Below, in pieces: positions 33,487 to 35,548 of a stretch of DNA of 35,548 nucleotides. The stretch is from Gordoniibacillus kamchatkensis (lineage in GTDB: Bacteria > Bacillota > Bacilli > Paenibacillales > NBRC-103111), in assembly GCF_000829455.1 (NCBI RefSeq), contig NZ_JXAK01000065.1:1-35548 (forward strand), read 5' to 3'. Position numbers and translations under genes: made by a program. Each line of letters opens with the position of its first letter. Position 1 is the first letter of the stretch. Below the pieces are notes generated by a model. That model searched no databases and was not told the origin of the DNA. It saw only the letters and a program-made list of their open reading frames with translations.

Positions 33487-34285
33487 GCTGCTTATTGCGG
33501 AAGATGTGAAAATCGTCCGCGAAACGTTGATCCGCTCCATCAACTGGAACGGTTTGGGCGTCGACTTGCTCGGTGCCGCAGAGAACGGGCAGGAGGCGCT
33601 GGCTTGGCTGGACCGCGAGGAGCCGGACTTGCTGCTGACCGATATCGGGATGCCCGGGATGAACGGTTTGGAGCTGATTGAAGCAGTAAAAGCCCGCAAG
33701 CCGGACGTCCGCTGCATCATTTTGTCCGGACTGAACGAGTTTGAGCATGCCAGACAGGCGATCAAGCTGCAGGTGCTCGACTATGTCCAGAAGCCGATCA
33801 ACCCGGCCGAGATTGAAGAGGTTGTGTCGCGCGCGGTCGAGGGTCTGCGCAAAGAGCGGGAAGAGCGCCGCGGGCTGGCTGCCGCGGAACAAGCTGCAAA
33901 AGAGCTGCTTCCCCATTTGTCGGAGGTGCTGTCTCCCGCGCAATGGTCCGGAAGCTTGAAAAAGAAAAAGCTTGTCGAACAAGCGATTCGCTATGTGAAG
34001 GACGAATATGCGCGCAGAGATTTGACGCTGTCGGATGTGGCGGCTTCGGTCGGGCTGAGCGATAAATATTTGAATGTGCTGTTTAAAGAAGTGACCGGCC
34101 TGACGATCAATCATTGGATCATTCGCCTCCGCATGGAGGAAGCCGGCCGGTTGCTGAAAGACCCTGCGATTAAAATTTACGAGATTTGCGACCGGATCGG
34201 GTATGCGGATCAGGACCATTTTCGCGAGAGCTTCAAGAAGCAGTTCGGATTGACGCCTACCGAGTATCGCAACAAGTTTCTGTAA
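33479..34285 (+). CDS. YesN-like response regulator with AraC-type DNA-binding domain
   Basis: A 268-residue response regulator. The receiver domain (1-120) has acidic residues ED near position 9, phospho-acceptor D55 in LLLTDIGMPG and K in YVQKPI. A linker (~125-160) leads to an AraC double helix-turn-helix (~165-268; LTLSDVAASVGLSDKYLNVLF and IYEICDRIGYADQDHFRESF). ATG 33479 is chosen because the receiver fold begins directly with FKLLIAEDV and GAGAGGA is upstream; it overlaps the kinase stop by 8 bases, indicating coupling. It probably activates the importer 2 / glycosidase operon. Confidence 0.92.
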   Translation: MFKLLIAEDVKIVRETLIRSINWNGLGVDLLGAAENGQEALAWLDREEPDLLLTDIGMPGMNGLELIEAVKARKPDVRCIILSGLNEFEHARQAIKLQVLDYVQKPINPAEIEEVVSRAVEGLRKEREERRGLAAAEQAAKELLPHLSEVLSPAQWSGSLKKKKLVEQAIRYVKDEYARRDLTLSDVAASVGLSDKYLNVLFKEVTGLTINHWIIRLRMEEAGRLLKDPAIKIYEICDRIGYADQDHFRESFKKQFGLTPTEYRNKFL

Positions 34286-34412
34286 CGAGTGCCTGGGAGA
34301 GTTTACCCCCGGATTATGTTCCTTTTGTCCCGTTTTTCTGCGCGGCAATCGCCAGTATGCTTACGATAGGAAGAAGCGGAAAGCGGTTTCGATACAGAAA
34401 GGGGATATGCGT

Positions 34413-35486
34413 ATGAGAAAGGAAGATTTGAACCGGGCGGCCCGGAACGTTTACTCGTTTATGATGCACAGCAAGCCGGCGGAGTGGGGAGACCATGCAT
34501 GGACCGATTGGGCGATGAATATCGACAAGTGGGATTGGAACCCGGGGGTCGGCATCATCGCCGCAGCGCAATACGGGAAGGCAGCCGGAGACCGCCAAGT
34601 TGTCCGTGATATTGAAGCTTGGGTACGTAAAAACAAAGGGCAGTCGGATACGGTGAAGGTCATTAACTCCATGGCTCCTTATGCCGTTTTCCCGTGGCTT
34701 TATGAAGAGACGGGAGAGACGTTTTATGCGGAGAAAATCGGGGAAATCGCAGATTGGATGATCGAACAGGCTCCCCGCACGAGGGAAGGCGCTCTGGAGC
34801 ACACCGTAACGGAGAAGGCAACGTTCCGCGAGCAGATTTGGGCGGATACCGTCTTCATGGCTGTGCTGTTTCTGGCCCGCGCCGCGCGGATCAGGGCGGA
34901 CCGCCGGCTGGCGGAAGAGGCTTTGCGGCAAGTGCTTCTGCACCTGCGTGCCTTGCAGGATGATCAGACCGGCTTGCTGTACCACGGCTGGAATTGCGAA
35001 ACGGGCAGCTGGATGTCGGCTGCGAGGTGGAACAGGGCGAACGCCTGGAATGCGGCCGGAGTTCCGATGATTTTGGAGGAAGCGGGAGCGGTGTGCGGCG
35101 ATTCCGGGATGATCGGCGAGATTCGGGAAAGGTATCACCGGCTGGCCGAGGCGCTTGCGCAACGGCAAAATTCGAGCGGATTGTGGCCGACCGTATTGGA
35201 CCGACCCGGTTTTTACGAGGAAACGTCGGGCTCCGCCGGCATCGCTTACGGCTTGTACTTGGCCGTTCGCCAAGGGCTTGCTCCGGCTTCGCTGCAACAT
35301 TGCGCGGACCGGACGGTAGTCGCCCTATTGCCGAAGATTCGCGCTGACGGTGCCGTTAGCGGCGTTTCCGGCGGCACGCCGGTGCTGGAGAGCGTTGAAG
35401 CGTACAACGAAGTTCCGGTTTTTCCGACGTTGTACGGGCAGGGCTTGGCTTTGCTGCTGCTGACGGAAGCGTTGAGCCGGTTTTAG
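34413..35486 (+). CDS. GH105 family unsaturated uronyl (rhamnogalacturonyl-type) hydrolase
   Basis: A 357-residue cytoplasmic (α/α)6-barrel hydrolase of the GH105/GH88 type (YteR-like). These enzymes hydrate the 4,5-double bond of unsaturated uronic acids left by polysaccharide lyases, releasing the next sugar. D145 in QIWADTVFMA matches the catalytic aspartate of YteR-type enzymes, and WNRANAWNAAGVP matches the W-x-R-x-N-x-W substrate loop. No signal peptide. ATG 34413 is preferred over ATG 34407 because AAAGGGG (34398-34404) is 8 bases from the former and only 2 from the latter. The gene lies 127 bases after the response regulator, with no obvious terminator between. Its presence implies that a lyase acts on the imported polysaccharide. 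Confidence 0.85.
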   Translation: MRKEDLNRAARNVYSFMMHSKPAEWGDHAWTDWAMNIDKWDWNPGVGIIAAAQYGKAAGDRQVVRDIEAWVRKNKGQSDTVKVINSMAPYAVFPWLYEETGETFYAEKIGEIADWMIEQAPRTREGALEHTVTEKATFREQIWADTVFMAVLFLARAARIRADRRLAEEALRQVLLHLRALQDDQTGLLYHGWNCETGSWMSAARWNRANAWNAAGVPMILEEAGAVCGDSGMIGEIRERYHRLAEALAQRQNSSGLWPTVLDRPGFYEETSGSAGIAYGLYLAVRQGLAPASLQHCADRTVVALLPKIRADGAVSGVSGGTPVLESVEAYNEVPVFPTLYGQGLALLLLTEALSRF

Positions 35487-35495
35487 GCGGTAAGG

Positions 35496-35548
35496 GTGCC
35501 GGTTAACAAAAAGAAAACCTTAGTCGAGCTGCTCGACGTAACGTTTCT
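35496..35548 (+). CDS. Possible start of a further gene (partial)
   Basis: A GTG at 35496 opens a frame (MPVNKKKTLVELLDVTF) that is open to the window edge, 9 bases after the GH105 stop. The ribosome binding site is weak (AGGCGG). Only 17 residues are visible, so no family can be named. Confidence 0.25.
   Translation, partial: MPVNKKKTLVELLDVTF

Noticed and set aside
1-35548. tRNA, rRNA or other structured RNA genes
   Set aside because: No cloverleaf with conserved arms and no rRNA-like stretches were recognised on either strand by eye; a tRNAscan/Infernal run would be the decisive check.

Overview
The window looks like a piece of a Paenibacillus-type (Bacillota, Paenibacillaceae) genome. 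The clues are two LplB/YtcP-type sugar ABC importers with no ATPase gene of their own, a membrane-anchored AraC regulator, a YesM/YesN-like histidine kinase/response regulator pair, very large multimodular secreted carbohydrate-active proteins, and strong AGGAGG-type ribosome binding sites. No rRNA, tRNA, CRISPR array, transposase or integrase was seen.

Layout. 1-140: one arm of a palindromic repeat followed by a plus-strand terminator. 149-2018: an Lrp/AsnC regulator divergent from a TauE/SafE exporter (frameshifted) and its DUF1634 partner. 2126-4925 (minus strand, visibly more A+T-rich): a GT4 glycosyltransferase, a ParM-like actin ATPase and a small ParR-like charged protein. 5228-10854: a tightly packed six-gene sugar-catabolic operon (class I aldolase, Gfo/Idh oxidoreductase, PfkB kinase, D-lyxose-isomerase-like cupin, DUF4432 epimerase, DeoR repressor) closed by a terminator. 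11114-21785: importer 1, a membrane AraC regulator and a secreted candidate polysaccharide lyase. 21922-35486: importer 2, a 1929-residue secreted glycosidase, a histidine kinase, a response regulator and a GH105 unsaturated-uronyl hydrolase.

How it may work together (inference). The two secreted enzymes cut a uronic-acid-containing polysaccharide outside the cell. The two lipoprotein-dependent importers take up oligosaccharides, powered by a shared MsmX-type ATPase encoded elsewhere. GH105 removes the 4,5-unsaturated uronyl residue left by a lyase. The six-gene operon takes a released sugar through mutarotation or epimerisation, isomerisation, phosphorylation and aldol cleavage. The AraC regulator and the two-component pair would sense substrate at the surface, and the DeoR protein would sense a phosphorylated intermediate.

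Most notable: (i) a family of four ~157-bp imperfect palindromes, two of them sitting in opposite orientations exactly between the second permease gene and the binding-protein gene of both importers, with a compensatory base change in the stem; (ii) a candidate unassigned lyase beside an unsaturated-uronyl hydrolase; (iii) a C-terminal module shared by both secreted enzymes; (iv) a sugar operon whose substrate is not obvious; (v) at least five single-base frameshifts, which are either assembly errors or real decay.
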